Shown: positions 33,895 through 46,900 of the stretch, piece after piece
Layout: every line of letters begins with the position of its first letter
Position numbering within the stretch: position 1 is the stretch's first letter
Assembly: GCA_014925825.1 (NCBI GenBank)
Contig: JACGCK010000032.1
Coordinates: forward strand, 186,001 to 250,000
Origin: Pholiota molesta
Lineage: Eukaryota > Basidiomycota > Agaricomycetes > Agaricales > Strophariaceae
Length of the DNA stretch: 64,000 bases
Direction of reading: 5' to 3'
Notes under the pieces: generated by a model
What the model saw: the letters and a program-made list of their open reading frames with translations, nothing else
Database searches by the model: none
Told to the model about the DNA's origin: nothing
Position numbers and translations under genes: made by a program

Positions 33895-36800
33895 TTATCT
33901 AATTGAATCCGATTCCGTGGTATCTTGCGTGTCAAATGTCGTAGTACTTCGAAGATGATTATTGACGAGCTAAGATATTCCCAGAAAATCAACATCAACG
34001 TGCGGTCATAATCGTAATGAGAACAGACTCACCCCGTTGATAGGCCGCGTGTAGTCTTCATGATCTCGAAGACTTGTCAAACTAGCTTGGTGCGATTGGC
34101 CCTGCGACAGAGATAGTCTTGGGTGCAGAAGGCCTTCCGCCATACTCGAGTTGTCGGTGGGCGAAGGAGAAGGCGGTAGCGTGGCAGGCGGCCATAGGAT
34201 GGGAAAACCACTAGGCCCTTCCTGGAGCCCTTCGCCCGCTTGTGACTCCAACTGATTATAGCTATTCCCAGTGACTCCTCGAGGAAAAGTAAGGATGGGG
34301 TGGGGCGGTATGATCGTTACAGGGGGGTTCAAGAGAGACGGAGAGAAGACAGCAACAGACGAAGGGCCGGGCGCGTCTCCGTCTCGACTCTGAGAGAAAG
34401 ATGGTCTGCGGACGGTCAACATGCTTTGGGCAGACGCCCGTCGCCCATTGCGCAGGCGGCTGATGAAGCTCTTCACGCTCATCCTATCGGATTGTTCTGG
34501 GGGTTGGGGTTGCCGTTCATAATCAAACAGAGGCTGGCGCATGCCCATGAAAGCGGTTGGAGGGGTGGAGCTGTGCCGACGACTTTCCTTCGATCCCATT
34601 GGTCTTGGTCCTAAAAATGACCTGTGTTTGGCGTGTGGTCTTGTCGATGTGTCTTCTGTCGAAGAGGAAGACCCTGTCCCATCTCTACTAGACGCGGATT
34701 CTCCTGCTAAGGTGAGAGAAGCGGCGCTGCGAGTACCTCCGGTGTGGACGTGTCGGTATGGATATGAAGGTCCTCGAGAGACGTTATGGGGCTCGGACAA
34801 GAATAGTGGGCTCATCGCAGTTGGTGGTAATGCAACTGTGCCTTGAATGCTCTGACCTAGACCGGGCATAGGTGGCTGCCCGCCGAATACCGTGTTCATG
34901 GGCGTGACCATAGTCGCAGTTCCACTCTCCGCGCTGCCATGGCCGCTCGAGATGTGCTCGCCAGCAGACGTGGAACCGAAGGCATCATGGGTGTCAGCAG
35001 AATGTTCCAGGCTGCCAGGAGGAGGAAAAGCACGGGATTTCTCCATGAACGAATCGTCGTCTCCGTCCACGGGGCGTCTCCAGGAAACTTCCCGCGCAAG
35101 AGTGAGGATATTGTCTGTTGACCCGTTGAGAACTCTTGGCCTTCTATACCGTCTGCAGGTGAAGAAGAGGAGTAGAACAAGGCAGACAAGGGCTATGGTG
35201 GCGGCAAGAGAGACGCCAACGATGGCTCCAGTATTGCGCGCGAAACTTCGGGTAGGTTAGCTACAAAGTATAATGTTGACGAGGTACAATGGATTACTCA
35301 CGTAGAAACTTGCGCTTGCGACGTATCTGTTCGAAGCGAACCCGTCTCACTAGTAGTACTCGATGTCCCATTAGTGGAGGTAGAGGTAGGGCTAGGGGCG
35401 ATGACCGGTGTGGTGTTCGGCCAAGAAGTGGTGAAAAATCCTTGAAAGAATGATTTAGAATACGAGCGGTATATGTGTTATATTTTCATACTTGAGGCAG
35501 TGTCCGATGAGGTCGCTGATGAAGAACTTTGCGGACTGGGAGGCGGATAATACGTCCTATAAAAAAAGACCAGCCAATCAGTACACATACTTGATACACA
35601 AATAGATTTACCGACCACGTTGACGATGCAGATGTTGACGAAAGAGAAGTCGCCGAAGACGTGCTTGATGAAGTTGGAGTCGTCGATATGGATGTGAAAG
35701 ACGATGTAGTGGAAGAAAATGTAGTGGAAGACAATGTAGTGTCGGTAGTCATCTTGGAATGAGAAGTCGTCGAGATAGGACTGGCCGAGGACGTATGAGA
35801 AGTCTTCGTACAGTGTTTCGAAGACAATGTCACAGTGGAAGATGTACCGGGAAAGTGTGTCGAAAGGGACGATACAGTGGTGGTTGTGCCAGTAGTGGAA
35901 GTCGATGATGAAGACCTAGTGGAAGACGACGATACAGGTGTAGAAATAGTTATCGTTATACCTATAATAGGCGGAAAGTTGGTGGTCGAACTTTCACCCG
36001 CAGTTGCTGACCAAATAGACGTTGGGCTGGCACTACTCCCCGTACTTGTTGTGGAAGTGCCTCTAGTAGATAGGATATTGATGCTACTATTAACCTGCGT
36101 TGATGAAGTAACGGATGGTACAGTAGACTCGCGCCAAGTGGCGGGTGTCTCAGAAGACGCAGGCGAGATTAGTGACGTCGAGATGGGTTCGGTGGTAGAC
36201 GGCGGGAATGGACGATCCTCATACGAAGGTGGCGAAATCCCCGAGGGAGATAGGGAAGCATGAGCTTGTATGATCGCAGAGCTAATCCCGGTCGTAGTAT
36301 CAGTTTCGGCCGGGACGTTGGAAGGCGCATCTGTCGTAAGAGTCGTCGGCGTTAGGGGGGATGTCTCGTCGAGGTCGGAGGCCGACGCGGCTGAAATTCT
36401 CCTATCGTTAGCTTCCGTGTTCATTGGGACAGTCATAGGAGGAACTCAACCATAGAACGACGTCGTTGTCAGCTCCCCGCTACTTGAACTTGTCCTGACA
36501 GTACCTGGCCAGCCGTATTCGGGTCAGATCGCCATTGAACGCAATCATAATCAACAAACTCACTACGCGTTGCAGCACTTCCACCGACATCCAACGATTC
36601 TGCAGTTCATAACGTGATGTTTGAGACCTTGTACAGACAAATGTAGATATAAGCATACCAAACGAAGGTGAGACACAAGGTGTAGTTTCACTGTCTGATT
36701 TGTCAGCAGTAGTCGTGCTGTGGATGGGGAGTTGTAATGAGAAAGTGCTACATCGCGACGACATCTAAAAGAAAGTAAAGCTTACATATTATCTATCTGA

Positions 36801-37105
36801 CGTATCGCTGGTCGTCGACAATTTCTTGAAGAGATTCGGGAAATTATATGATTGTAATTATCTTCGCAATAACGTGTTGTTTGAAATGGGCGTGGTGGTT
36901 CTCCAATGCCAGCGGGTTTCGAATAGGTTTGCCGTTTTCGTATTGGCAAAGAAGACCGGAAAACATTCAAGACATCATTGGCGTTAGCTTGACGCGGTAA
37001 GACAGACGCTGTTGTGGGCGAAGGCAAAAGTAATGTGAATGCCAAACCGAAGCAACAAAGCGCCACGAGAGACACCGTTGCATTGAATACATTCCACATC
37101 CACAT
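33895..37105 (-). CDS. Mucin-like single-pass membrane protein (Ser/Thr-rich ectodomain)
   Basis: Secure minus-strand exons: 36398-35616, 35556-35492, 35440-35302, 35245-34033 and 33969-33895. They encode about 260 residues of almost pure Ser/Thr with Pro (likely O-glycosylated), then TYYPPPSPQSSSS and a transmembrane helix (TGAIVGVSLAATIALVCLVL, then LLFFTC). The stop-transfer signal CRRYRRPR follows, and a cytoplasmic tail of about 430 disordered residues with Ser/Pro motifs. The N-terminal end is less certain. The ATG at 37105 starts a clear signal peptide (MWMWNVFNATVSLVALCCF). Exons near 37105-36786, about 36691-36661 and 36599-36505 are plausible, but I could not find one phase-consistent chain into the Ser/Thr exon. 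The layout recalls fungal wall-stress sensors or Mid2-like proteins; no known sensor domain is visible. Confidence 0.7.
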
Positions 37106-39092
37106 GGCAGTGAGTCAAATCAGCGGGGAAGACGGTGTGGAGAAGGTCGTTAGACACCGAATTATGCGGGGCAAGTCGATTGCACGCTGCAAAAGTAAAG
37201 TAATTGGCTGACCAGCAGAAGAATAACGGAAGAACAGCTTCGTGCAACAGGGTTTCCCAGATGGAAAGTTCGTTGACAGAAGTAAAAGCGTTCATCAAGA
37301 ACAACCAGAAGGTGGAGAGGGAGGGTTATTAGTAGCTCAAAGTAACGTTGCCTTCATTTCGAATCCCCGATCCTGACCGAGATGAGGGTGAATGGGAGGA
37401 AGTCGAGCGCCGACATCTGAGTGGCCCACGTTTTTTATGGGCCTTTTCATGTCGAGACCCTGAGCGGAGAGTGATTTCCAAACTGCTCCGACTTCATTGA
37501 TTTCAATTAGGCATAGTCAGGTATCGTCGCAAGGCGTCGAGATGATGCATTGTTCTCGTCTTTCAACAATACCAGGCCCGAAAGGTCAAGAAGGGTCAAA
37601 CCAAGTATCCACTTCTAGAGACGCCGGAAGCGACTAGAAGAACAAAGGTAAAAGAAAAGAGTTGCTTGAAGCTGGTATCAACAGCTCCTCACACGATGCT
37701 GCTGTATCAGCGACGATGGCAGGTACCAGGGATAGATATCAAGACCTGATTGATCTCAGGCCTGTGCGAGGTCCAGTCACTGAAGTCTGAAGGTAATTGT
37801 TCATCTCGTGGCCCAATTCGGATCCTAGAATAAAAGGTGATATTTATAAGCACACACTCCTCGGACATGCAGGGAATTCGGTACTTCTTCAGGACAAATT
37901 ACTGACTTTGCGAAGCTGTAGTCCGTCCGTTATCCTTGTGTTTCTAAATTCTCTCTAACGTCTGAGCGTGCATCCTGTCAAGATTTGAGTGATTAGTGCC
38001 TTTGTCTCGGAAGTGTGGACAGTTTACCTGAAAACGAGGCATAATATGTAGGAATGGTTATCATTTAATCCGGATTACCGGCTCCGATTATCTTTAGGGC
38101 ATTCAACGATTCCCCCATAATATGAACATTTATGGGAGCCATGAGGACTGTACCGATATAGGGAGGCGGCCTTGATACTTATGTGAATCATCGTTTCAAA
38201 AAAAAAATCTGGATTCCAGCTTCATTAGATTTGAGAGCAAGATTTGAGTGGTTGGTTTGTATGTAGTCATACGTGCTCACCGATGCAATCATACAGACAC
38301 ACATTCCGTATTGGTCTCGAATCATGGGCGAGAACAAGTCAACGTTGGCGTTAGTCAAAGCTCTTAGAGCGGAGCGGAGTAAAAGTTGGTGGCGTCACGG
38401 TCAGGTGCGTTGGCGCGTGAACGCGTGACGCGTGATATGAATTAATTTATTTCATTTCAATCCTCCAACAACCTCCAGACTAAGTTCAGGAAACCATTTC
38501 CCATTCCTCGAATTCTTCGAAGCTCGTCGAACGGCGTTCTTCAAGCTCTAAATACTTCAATCGAACCAGGCGCGTAAAGCTTGAAACAAGCTTGAAATTT
38601 TGAAACACCATGATTGGGTAATGTCAAGCATCGGCGCATAAGTTGCGTACGTACTACGTGGCGGTGGATATGCAACGGAAGGCACTGCCAGGTGAGGCTT
38701 AGTGTAGCCAAGGTGTGCCGCATACCTCATGCTGTGGGTGGCAGGGCAGAAAGGACGTTGATCGACTGGCGTGCTTCCGGAAATTATATAAACAGATAAC
38801 TCGCAAAAAACCGGTACATACAGGCTGTGCCACAGCTCAGGCAGAAAAGCGACAATTTTGAGGGAGTTCCCTATGTTTGAAAGAAGTGGGGAAATCAATC
38901 AGGCTCGAAAAAGGGACTGGATGTTCAAGCATGGAATGCTTTCATGGGGAGTTGACAATTTGGGGCCCTGTACGACCTATGTAAATATCAAAAGTTTGCG
39001 ACATATCCCCAGAGAGTTTAGGTGAGCAATAATCATTGTCATAACATACAGGCATAATCTTATATTTCTACGTCCCTTAATTTGTAGGCCAT
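37106..39092. other. Intergenic stretch, 2 kb
   Basis: Between the start of the membrane protein gene and the 3' end of the DUF2264 gene. The minus-strand frame at 38557-38898 shows no domain. I see no RNA gene and no repeat family. Confidence 0.45.
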
Positions 39093-41139
39093 TCACAGAG
39101 CTTCAATGACATCCCGTATTTCCTTTGGGACCGACGGACGCTTTTCCCACTCTTTAGTCCATCCCCCGCGTACGCCTATCTCGTCTTTGACGCTCGGAAT
39201 TGCAAAGACACCGGTGACCACCCATATGTTCCCAGTACCAGCGTCGTGTCCAGCCACGAGTGTCGGAAGGACGGCACGCGCGACTATCAAGTTGGAATTC
39301 GCATCTGTGCGGATAACTCTACCTGTCCTCCCATTCGACCCTATCGCGAGGTCGGCGACACCTGAAACGCCTGCTCGGGAAGCGGCTCGACCTAATCCAC
39401 CCTCTTCATACGTTCCGAACGCCTCTCCTGTAGCTGGCTCAAGTGGCCGACCGTCCTCGCCTTGTCCGTACAGCGCAAATCCGCCTTCTGCTGAAGTGAG
39501 GGCTCTGCCGGTCTTGATTCTGTGCACCCGCAAATGCCATAGTGGGGAATCAGGCTGAGGCGGCACCAGCCACGTTTCGACTTCGACGTCTTTCCAGGGA
39601 TACCACATCGACCTCAGCCATTTTCCATTCTCGATTCTCGCCTCCCTGGTGTCTCGCCTGCATTTCCAGGTCTCTCCGTTGTCATCACTCAGCGCCAGAG
39701 TATTATCGCCGCCTAGCTCCTCCAAGGTTCCATTTCCAACAGGCACGCTATAGCCAAACGCTGACGAGTATGCCAACTTTCCGTACTTGGCCGCGCTCTG
39801 TTTGACGGGATATGAACATTGCTGTCCCGAAGAAAGCAGATACGTGTGTCCTCCGACGTTCGTGGCGATATGGAGAGGATGGTTAAGTGCCTTGATCGTT
39901 TCTCGCAACGCCGTGGGGTATGGCTCTTCCGGAGAGGCCCAGAAGGGATGGGATTCGGGCAAAGCCAATGAGATGAACGATTTGCAGCACCAGTACGGCG
40001 AACCTGGGGAATTGTAGTTCTCGGTCATGCTTTGGTTGGGGTAACAGAATCCGATCGTAAGAGTGCCATCGGGATAATAAGCTCCAGGTTGCTTAGCCCA
40101 GTATCGGATATTTCGTAGTTGCAAACCCTTTACGACGCCCCAGGTCAAGGGCGCGGGGAGATCTACATCCGCAAAAGCTAGGGCGCCCCAGAACGATGAC
40201 ATTGCAAATCGATACGTCAGACTACGGCCGAAGGGGATAGCGCGTCCTGAGTGATAATTGTGAGCCTTATATTTCTTGTGAAGGCGTCGTTTAAGCTCAC
40301 CTTCTTCATCGAAATAGTGCACAAAGTCAAGCGCAAACTTTCGGGCCCTATTCCTGTATTCCTCGCATCGCTCGGGGTCTTCGGCCTGTGCAAGCTTAGA
40401 GTATACGAGCTGCGCAAACTGTATGGCGAACGACGAGGAATAATAATCAAGTTGGACGACGCCCTCCGGACCGTCTCGCGACCAGCCGTCACCGATATAG
40501 AACGTGTCCAAGTGGTCCATGTCAGCCTTCATGCGCTTCGCATCGAAGCGGGGAGAACCAGCCCGAGATAAACCAAGATTGGCGAAAACCTAGTGAATCG
40601 TCGTCAGCCATCATATTTTCGGTACAATTGCGAGCAACGACCAACGGAATACATACCCGAAACCACAACCAATTGGTGTTCGGCATATCCTTGTCGTTCA
40701 TTCCCCCCAACCAATCTTCAAACCTCTTCTTTTCTTCGTCAGTTAAGGGATCCCACAACTTCTCCTTGGCGACGGCGATAGAAAATCCTATAGCAGAGCA
40801 CTCTACCATCCGCTGATCCTTATTCCGCATATGGCCCCAGAACTCCTCACTGTTGGGATCTGTCCCGTTCTTGAATCCTTCCACCCATCGTTTATGCCCT
40901 TCGTATTCGCCACCGCCGGCCAGGAATGAAGCTAAGCCCCAGATAGGACGAGAGAAGCCCTCGAGTTGGGCCGCCGCTTCGTCGAAATGGGTCGCTGTAT
41001 ACCCCAAGTGAATGCGTGCGCCTCCGGGAGATGTGTGTGCGGCTAGAGGATCAAGGAGGCCGATCAGGAACTTGGACAGCTCCCCTTTGGTCTGCAGTGG
41101 GTTGGAGGCAAAGGGTGTGGTCTGCGCGAAGTTGCTCAT
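39093..41139 (-). CDS. DUF2264-domain protein (putative carbohydrate-active enzyme), 659 aa
   Basis: Minus-strand exons 41139-40657 and 40589-39093 join in frame with a 67-nt intron. The start [20 protein letters not shown] leads directly into the DUF2264 fold. Conserved aromatic-rich blocks include [69 protein letters not shown] and [15 protein letters not shown]. The repeated W/Y/D/E blocks resemble (alpha/alpha)n-barrel enzymes acting on sugars, so a glycosidase or lyase role is often proposed, but I know of no firm activity. There is no signal peptide, so it is probably cytosolic. No lesion. The G/C-rich 3' part codes a beta-sandwich-like C-terminus ([19 protein letters not shown]). Confidence 0.88.
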
Positions 41140-42735
41140 GGTGTTCGTAGCTGGCTGTTCGTGGTTCCTCCGATGTTTTGAGTATAAGTTATTCCGTTGT
41201 ACGGACCGCGTACACCGCAATCGGTCCGTAGGCGCTTCGTTCTATCTTAGTGGCGGTTTCTCATCCGTCATAGGGGTCATCGCGGGCGATAAGAATTCAC
41301 GCTCCCCGAGCGATCTTCTTATCCACGTTCTTAAAGTGGAGAAGTTCGGCGTACTGTAACTCATATTCGACGACTCTAATTTTCTGGATGGAACACTGTA
41401 GATAAAAGTAGTTTACATTTTGAATCGATAACCATCCTAAATGTGCATTATCAAGATCCAAAAGATGACAGAAAGCGTTCATGATCAATCCTGGATCAAT
41501 CAGTTCAACGTTCCGTTCAGGTCCATCACTAATTTCTAAATGTGGACAATTCTCCGGTGTCATCTGGTCACCGGGTGGCACCTGCTGCATTCCGCCTTCG
41601 TCAGGAGACTCGGACCGTCGGGGCAATGTTCCAAGCTCAGGTGTCAGAGCTTCTGGTCGGTATAATTCTCTCGACAGTGGATACTAATACCGTTTAGCGT
41701 GCATGCTACATTCATTCACTTTTTCGAGTTCAAACGTGCCCCTCATAATCAGCTCTATCCAAGCTCTATCTATTAGCGACTGAAGATAGATTCTGATAGA
41801 TTCGTAGCAATAAGCTACATCTTAAATTAGAATCCGCACTTCGAAGCTTTTTCTCTGTTCAGTCGAATGCATATGTCAAAATTAGGAGGGACATTCAAAT
41901 AGGCGCCCAAGTCGATTTTCTCACAACTCTCCGTGGTACTACGATCGTCCTTGCCTTAGTTATGTTTACCCGAGGGCCTATAAGCCGAAAAATGAACTGG
42001 CCTCAGATCCCTCTTCGAAGCCTGTTAATCAAAATTGGCTTAAGCTTGAGCTTGAGCTCAAGCTTAAGAGCTTTACCAGGCACATCGGTTCATGCGTCTG
42101 GCTATCTGCGCCCGTAATTAAAGTGTGGCTTGAAAACTCTCTAAAAACCGACAAATTCCTCTATTCTTGATTCTTATATCTGTAGAGTCCAACTGACATT
42201 TTGATCTACCCCAATTTCGACAAGGAAACATATGAAGAATTATATGTACAGCCTGAATTGGAAATTTTCAATTTAAAACTTATCCACGTCGATCCTAGTA
42301 CAACCCCAAGAGAAGATTCTAGCAGAACTGGAAGGTGTTCCTCTTGGAATAATACTTATTGTTCTTGAGTCTTCGACTCTCACTGCATTGTATCTTGATG
42401 TTTTAAATTTCCATCGCCGCCTCCTGCCCATCAGAGGCTTTAATTATTTTCATCTCCTTCCGGTTGATTATTATCAACTTGAGGCATGTCATTTGTTTGT
42501 CTACAAGAAATCGTTACGAGTGTAGCTATCTTAAGGGTAGCTAAGTTTATCCCGGCTACTTACCCTTTAATCGAGAAGCCTCGAGGCATCGGCACTACGT
42601 GAATTCCACGGCTTCGAATTCTTTTCAACCACACGCCCCAAAAGCAGCAAGGACTGAGCATGGAAATATTGACCCTGACAGCTGCCTCTTCTCTCTCCGC
42701 TCTTTGTCTGGCAGGATTCTAATTTCTGGTAAGCT
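41140..42735. other. Intergenic stretch with a possible F-box relic
   Basis: 1.6 kb, AT-rich toward the right. The only suggestive piece is the minus-strand relic at 41297-41626, listed separately. A perfect-looking AGCTTGAGCTTGAGCTCAAG repeat/palindrome lies near 42043-42067. Confidence 0.4.
41297..41626 (-). pseudogene. Possible C-terminal fragment of an F-box/LRR gene
   Basis: An open frame of about 109 codons reads ENCPHLEISDG, then IDPGLIMNAF and LGWLSIQNVNYF. These phrases are like the leucine-rich C-termini of Agaricomycete F-box proteins. There is no F-box upstream and the flank is AT-rich, so this looks like a remnant. The family call rests on pattern memory only. Confidence 0.3.
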
Positions 42736-45088
42736 ATGCAGTACCCCGCTGCGCTCAGAAATACGCAACCTTTGCGCGTCGCCTATCGGGGAGGCTCGAG
42801 CGTCGACACCTTAATCGCCGCGGCTCCTCCACTCTACTCGTCACGAAGGGAAGAGACCAACTCGGAGGTTCCAGCAGAGCACGATAATGGCCAGGATGAC
42901 TTCGGAAGCGAAGCGGATGATAATCAGCACAGTTCCCCATCGTTGTCCATGCACTCCTTTCCCGACGACGATTCAGATGAGGCATTCCCTTCGCCTCATT
43001 CAGCGGAAGACTTGCGCGTAACGGACGATCGTCGGACCGATGGAGGAACGGACGGGGGAGATTCATCCACCGCGCTTGCCTACGTATTTCTGCCGAGTCA
43101 GAGCCAGACAGACAGCTCGTTCACAACTTCGACGCCTCCTCCTGCCAGCGATACCCAAGAAGAAAGTCAGAATTCAACTGTTCACTTGACGAGTGGCACC
43201 TTTTCCGCCCCACCGACGCCTAGCCCCTACTCGCACGAAACCCATACGCGCTATGTGGCAAGACACTATTCGACGCCTACGAGCCCGTCCGCGTCGGTAG
43301 GTGCATTGGCACGCTCATCACCGCCGCCAACGATGTATCGCCATACGCCCTTGTCGCAGCCTACAGGGATAGGTCAGATGACATATCGGCACACCAGAAC
43401 GAACACCGAGGTTTATCACGACGCGAACAATGATATTTTGAGCGATGGCCACCATGCAAATCGGAACCACCCGCTGCCAATGGCCAGCACGGCCACGTTT
43501 TTGCCGGAGGATGCGAATAGCCAAGCTTCCCAATTCAGATCGCAAGCGAACTTGTCCACTACAAGTACATCTTACAGGCAGCAATCAAGCAGCGCAACGC
43601 ATAAATCTACGACTTCCACCATTATTGCGCCGCAGACGGCTCCCGGGCGCGCGACGAACTACGTTTCTCTTTCACGCAAAAGTACAATCAAAAAAGCGGG
43701 CTTTTTTCGCCATGCGACCGTGCCTTCATCAATCACGGGAAAGTTCACGATTGATCCCAGCCTCCACATATCGTCCGCCTTGCTCAAGGCGCTCGAAACA
43801 CCGAGCACGCTCGTTTCCGCTACGTATCCGGGAATGCGACCGAAAGGTGCTCCAACGAAAGCGCGCACCAAAAATCTGCAATTAGAGGTAGAGAACGGTG
43901 GCATCGACATCGATATACACCTCATACCTCCTCCCAGGGACTATATGACCCGCCGCATGACTGTAACTTCCGCCCCAGCGTCCGACGCGCGGTCGCCGCT
44001 TACCCGCGCAAGTACGCTAACCTCGCCTAGCAAGGTTTCCGTCGCCGTCGAGAAACCGCCGTTTATGTCTGAGGAGAGCTATGCGCGATCGGGGTTTGGC
44101 AATAAAAGGCCCAGTCCACTTGGCCGCCACTCTATGGATGCGCAGAGTCCATTCACTTATCAGCCGCCTACGCCTACGCCTCCACCTGCACCCTCACCTC
44201 CCGTTCGTAAGGTCGTGCCGTCCGGGGCTCTTCCTACGCTAATGGATCTGCGGCTGAAGGAAGTCAAAAATGGGAAGTCGCGAAAGGACTCTGGTTCTAA
44301 AAAGGGCAAGGAGTTCGCGCTGGTAGCGCGGATCGTAAGTCGTATTCCCGGGCACTTATCTCTTCAATTTATCAATCGCTGACATCGCCGACGGGGAGCA
44401 GCATGCACCCAACCCGCGCCCGCCCTTCCACCTCCTCGCCTCCACCGTCGACATCATCCCCTACACCCCGTCCGCGCTCGGCAACGCCGGCATCCCGCCC
44501 CCGGACCCCAACTCCAAGTCCAAAAAGCCCTTCGCGCGGCCCCCGCGCCAGGCCGCGCCCGTGCCGTACTCGCGCTCGCAGTCGCGCGCCCCGCTCACGC
44601 TGCACCTCCCGCGCACCTTCCGCGGCCCGCTGACGGTGAACATCAGCGCGGGCAACATCGACGCGCACGTGCGGCTGTCGACGGGGCTCGCGGAGGCCGC
44701 GGTGGTGCTCGCGGAGTCGGCGTACTCGCGCGGGTATTTCGTGGGCAAGCTCGCGCCGGACGAGGAGAAGCGGGATCTGAAGAAGATGGGGAGCACGACG
44801 GAGTGGACTTTTATTGATCGACGTGGGGAGGAGACGGCGGGCGATACGACGCCGCATCCGCGCCATGAGAATGTGAATGAGGATGGGGAGAAGCGTTCGA
44901 CTGCCGAGGGTACAAGCGAGGGAGATGCAGAATCCAAGCAGGATGATGGGGAGAACCAGGAGGAGGAGGAATGGGCTGGGGATAAAATCGATGTGTTCGT
45001 GGGTAGTGGGAAGGTGTTTCTGCAGCTGCTGGGAGAGGAGGACCCGTTCGGTAAGAAAGGATTTTGGAGCAGAGTTATGGGACTTTGA
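42736..45088 (+). CDS. DUF7330-type protein, long disordered N-terminus, 761 aa (intact copy)
   Basis: Exons 42736-44334 and 44402-45088 join in phase 0; the 67-nt intron has a CGCTGAC branch site. The first 340 residues are Ser/Thr/Pro-rich and disordered. From about residue 320 a conserved block begins (KSTIKKAGFFRHATVP, KFTIDPSLHISSALL). The C-terminal part has the phrases HLLASTVDIIPYTPS, LTLHLPRTFRGPLTVNIS and DKIDVFVGSGKVFLQLLGE. The beta-rich end resembles the DUF7330 domain of Agaricomycetes; function is unknown. A second, truncated copy lies at 52772-54844 at about 95% identity by eye. The start is the ATG at 42736; the second copy lacks this end. The 5' part of exon 2 is very G/C-rich. 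Confidence 0.75.
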
Positions 45089-45333
45089 GGATCGCGGCTG
45101 ACGACGGACATGACATGGGATATCTTGACCCTCTGCATTGTGTTATGATATATCTAGAACATGGATAACTGACCAGTACGAATTATTAACCTTAAAATGG
45201 ACTTTTATATATGACTATCTGTAGTAAGTATGTAATTTTTATGGGTGCAGAATTTATGTTACCCATTCTACCTCTCTCCATGTGTTGTCCTACCGATGAT
45301 CATTGGATGAATTGAAAGCGATGTGCAGAGAGT
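43006..45333 (+). repeat. Segmental duplication, left copy
   Basis: The sequence from mid exon 1 of the DUF7330 gene through its 3' flank matches 52773-55145 almost base for base. It includes a 38-base tail (about 45296-45333) equal to the 3' end of the HNH gene at 55096. The right copy has about 80 extra bases in the flank (near 54985-55065). Homology stops abruptly at 45333. Confidence 0.85.
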
Positions 45334-45840
45334 TAAGGCGAGCTCCCACCTTGCGCCATGCTGAGCGTTGCTGCACCGCGTAGTCTCCGGCGCGAATCAC
45401 TCACCGTGTCGCACCCACCTTCCAGCTGCCGTCCGCACTCGCGATACACCACCCTCCATCCACCAGCAGACCCAGCCGCAACAGCCCCGGACCGGAAACC
45501 CTGTGACGAAAGGACTGCACGACTTATCCAGACTTACCCAGCCCCGCCACCACCTTGCCTACGCCGCCCTCCAGCAGACCCCGCATCTACTTCATCACCA
45601 AGCCGAGGAGCACGGCCACGCGAAGACGACACGGCGAGCAGGGCACAACTTCCTCGCCCCACTCACACGCCGCCGACGCCACCCTCCAACTTCTACTTCG
45701 CCCTTCGCCCACAACCTCCTCACGATGCCGATAGAGCGCCATCGACAGCTGGCGGATCGCCAAGTCAGCTGAGATCGGCTGGGACAACTTCTAGGGGGAT
45801 AGACCATGTAAGGTGCGTGCCCTGGACTCGATACAACTCG
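45334..45840. other. GC-rich stretch, both strands open
   Basis: C-rich DNA between the duplicated block and the tandem array. The 161-codon plus-strand frame from 45358 is low-complexity (Pro, Ser, Arg, Thr) and typical of GC-rich noncoding DNA. I call no gene. Confidence 0.4.
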
Positions 45841-45844
45841 TAAA

Positions 45845-46900
45845 CTCACAGTTAGCAGACGGCAGCCATCGAACGACGCCGGTCCCTCTCGCATCTCGCG
45901 GGTCGTCATCGCTCTGGAGCGCGTCTTTGACGCGGGATGCACGCACTTGCGTTGGCTGCGATCGGCTGGGAGGACAACCAGGGCTTCAACGTTCGACGGT
46001 TAGAGGTGTGTGCCCCACACCCAATATGAATCAAAACTCACTGTCAGCAGGCCGCGGTTATCAACGACAATGACGAGGTGGATCGTCCCGCTCTGGATTC
46101 CCGCGATGGACGTCGAGGAGGCGCAATCGACATCTCGGATCGCCTTTGCTCTGGACGGCGCATTCGACGCCATGCGCTGTGATCGGCTGGGACGACCACC
46201 AGCGGTTGGTGCCTGCCCCACACCCAGTATGGCTTCGAAACTCACTGCCAGCAGCCGGCGCCCATCGACGAGCTGGATCCTCAGGATTCCAGCGAAGGAC
46301 GACGGTGGATCGCCTTCGTTCTGGAGGGCGTGTTCGACGCCGGACACATACGCTGGGCGCTGTAGAGAGTTAGTTGAGCTCGGGCCTCGGCTGGGACGAC
46401 ATTCGGAGGGGTGGACGGTCAAAAGTGCGTGCCGCACACTCAATACGACTTCGAACCTCACTCCCAGCAAGCAGCAGCCCTCGACGACAACGGCGAGCTG
46501 GATCGCCTGCCCCTGGATTCCTGAAAAGGTCGACGATGGCGCGCCATCGACAGCTCGCGGATCGCCCTGGCTCTGGACGGCGCGTTCGACGCTGGACCAT
46601 GTGCTGGACGATACAGAGCGTTGGCTGTGATCGGCTGGGACAACATCTTGGGGGCTGTACGATTGAAAGTGCGTACCTCATACTGAATGTGACTTAGAAA
46701 CTCACAGCCAGCAGGCGGCGGCCATTGAAGACAACGACGCGACGGCCAGCTGGACCGTCTGGCTCTGGATTTCGCCGAAGGACGACGACGACGACGGCGG
46801 ATCGTCTTCGCTCTGGAGGGCGCGTTCGACGCCGTATGCATGCCCTGGGCGTACGGAGAGTCGGCTGAGACTGCATCTAAGGGATTGTACGGTTCAAAGT
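45845..46900. repeat. Tandem array of five diverged 190-245 bp units
   Basis: Five units are marked by CTCAC(A/T/C)G(T/C)(C/T)AGCA-like anchors at 45845, 46037, 46241, 46457 and 46701. Each unit has, in order, the anchor, a purine-rich GACGA stretch, a CTGGA(T/C)T piece, GCTCTGGA(C/G)GGCG, TTCGACGC and GATCGGCTGGGA. On the minus strand each anchor reads as a GTGAG donor, and a pyrimidine-CAG acceptor lies about 60 bases on. The unit therefore looks like an exon plus a short intron, and neighbouring exons give related peptides (for example VEHALQNEGDPPSS and GRRLLAVSF). Frames drift between units, so it is probably decayed. Confidence 0.65.

Noticed and set aside
44372..45138. Long minus-strand frames opposite DUF7330 exon 2 (also 54208-54894)
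   Set aside because: They are shadows of the GC-rich coding strand, Arg- or Ser-rich with no domain.
46010..46630. 206-codon plus-strand frame across the tandem array
   Set aside because: It is open only because of GC content; repeat peptides are low-complexity and splice-like borders favour the minus strand. I report the array instead.
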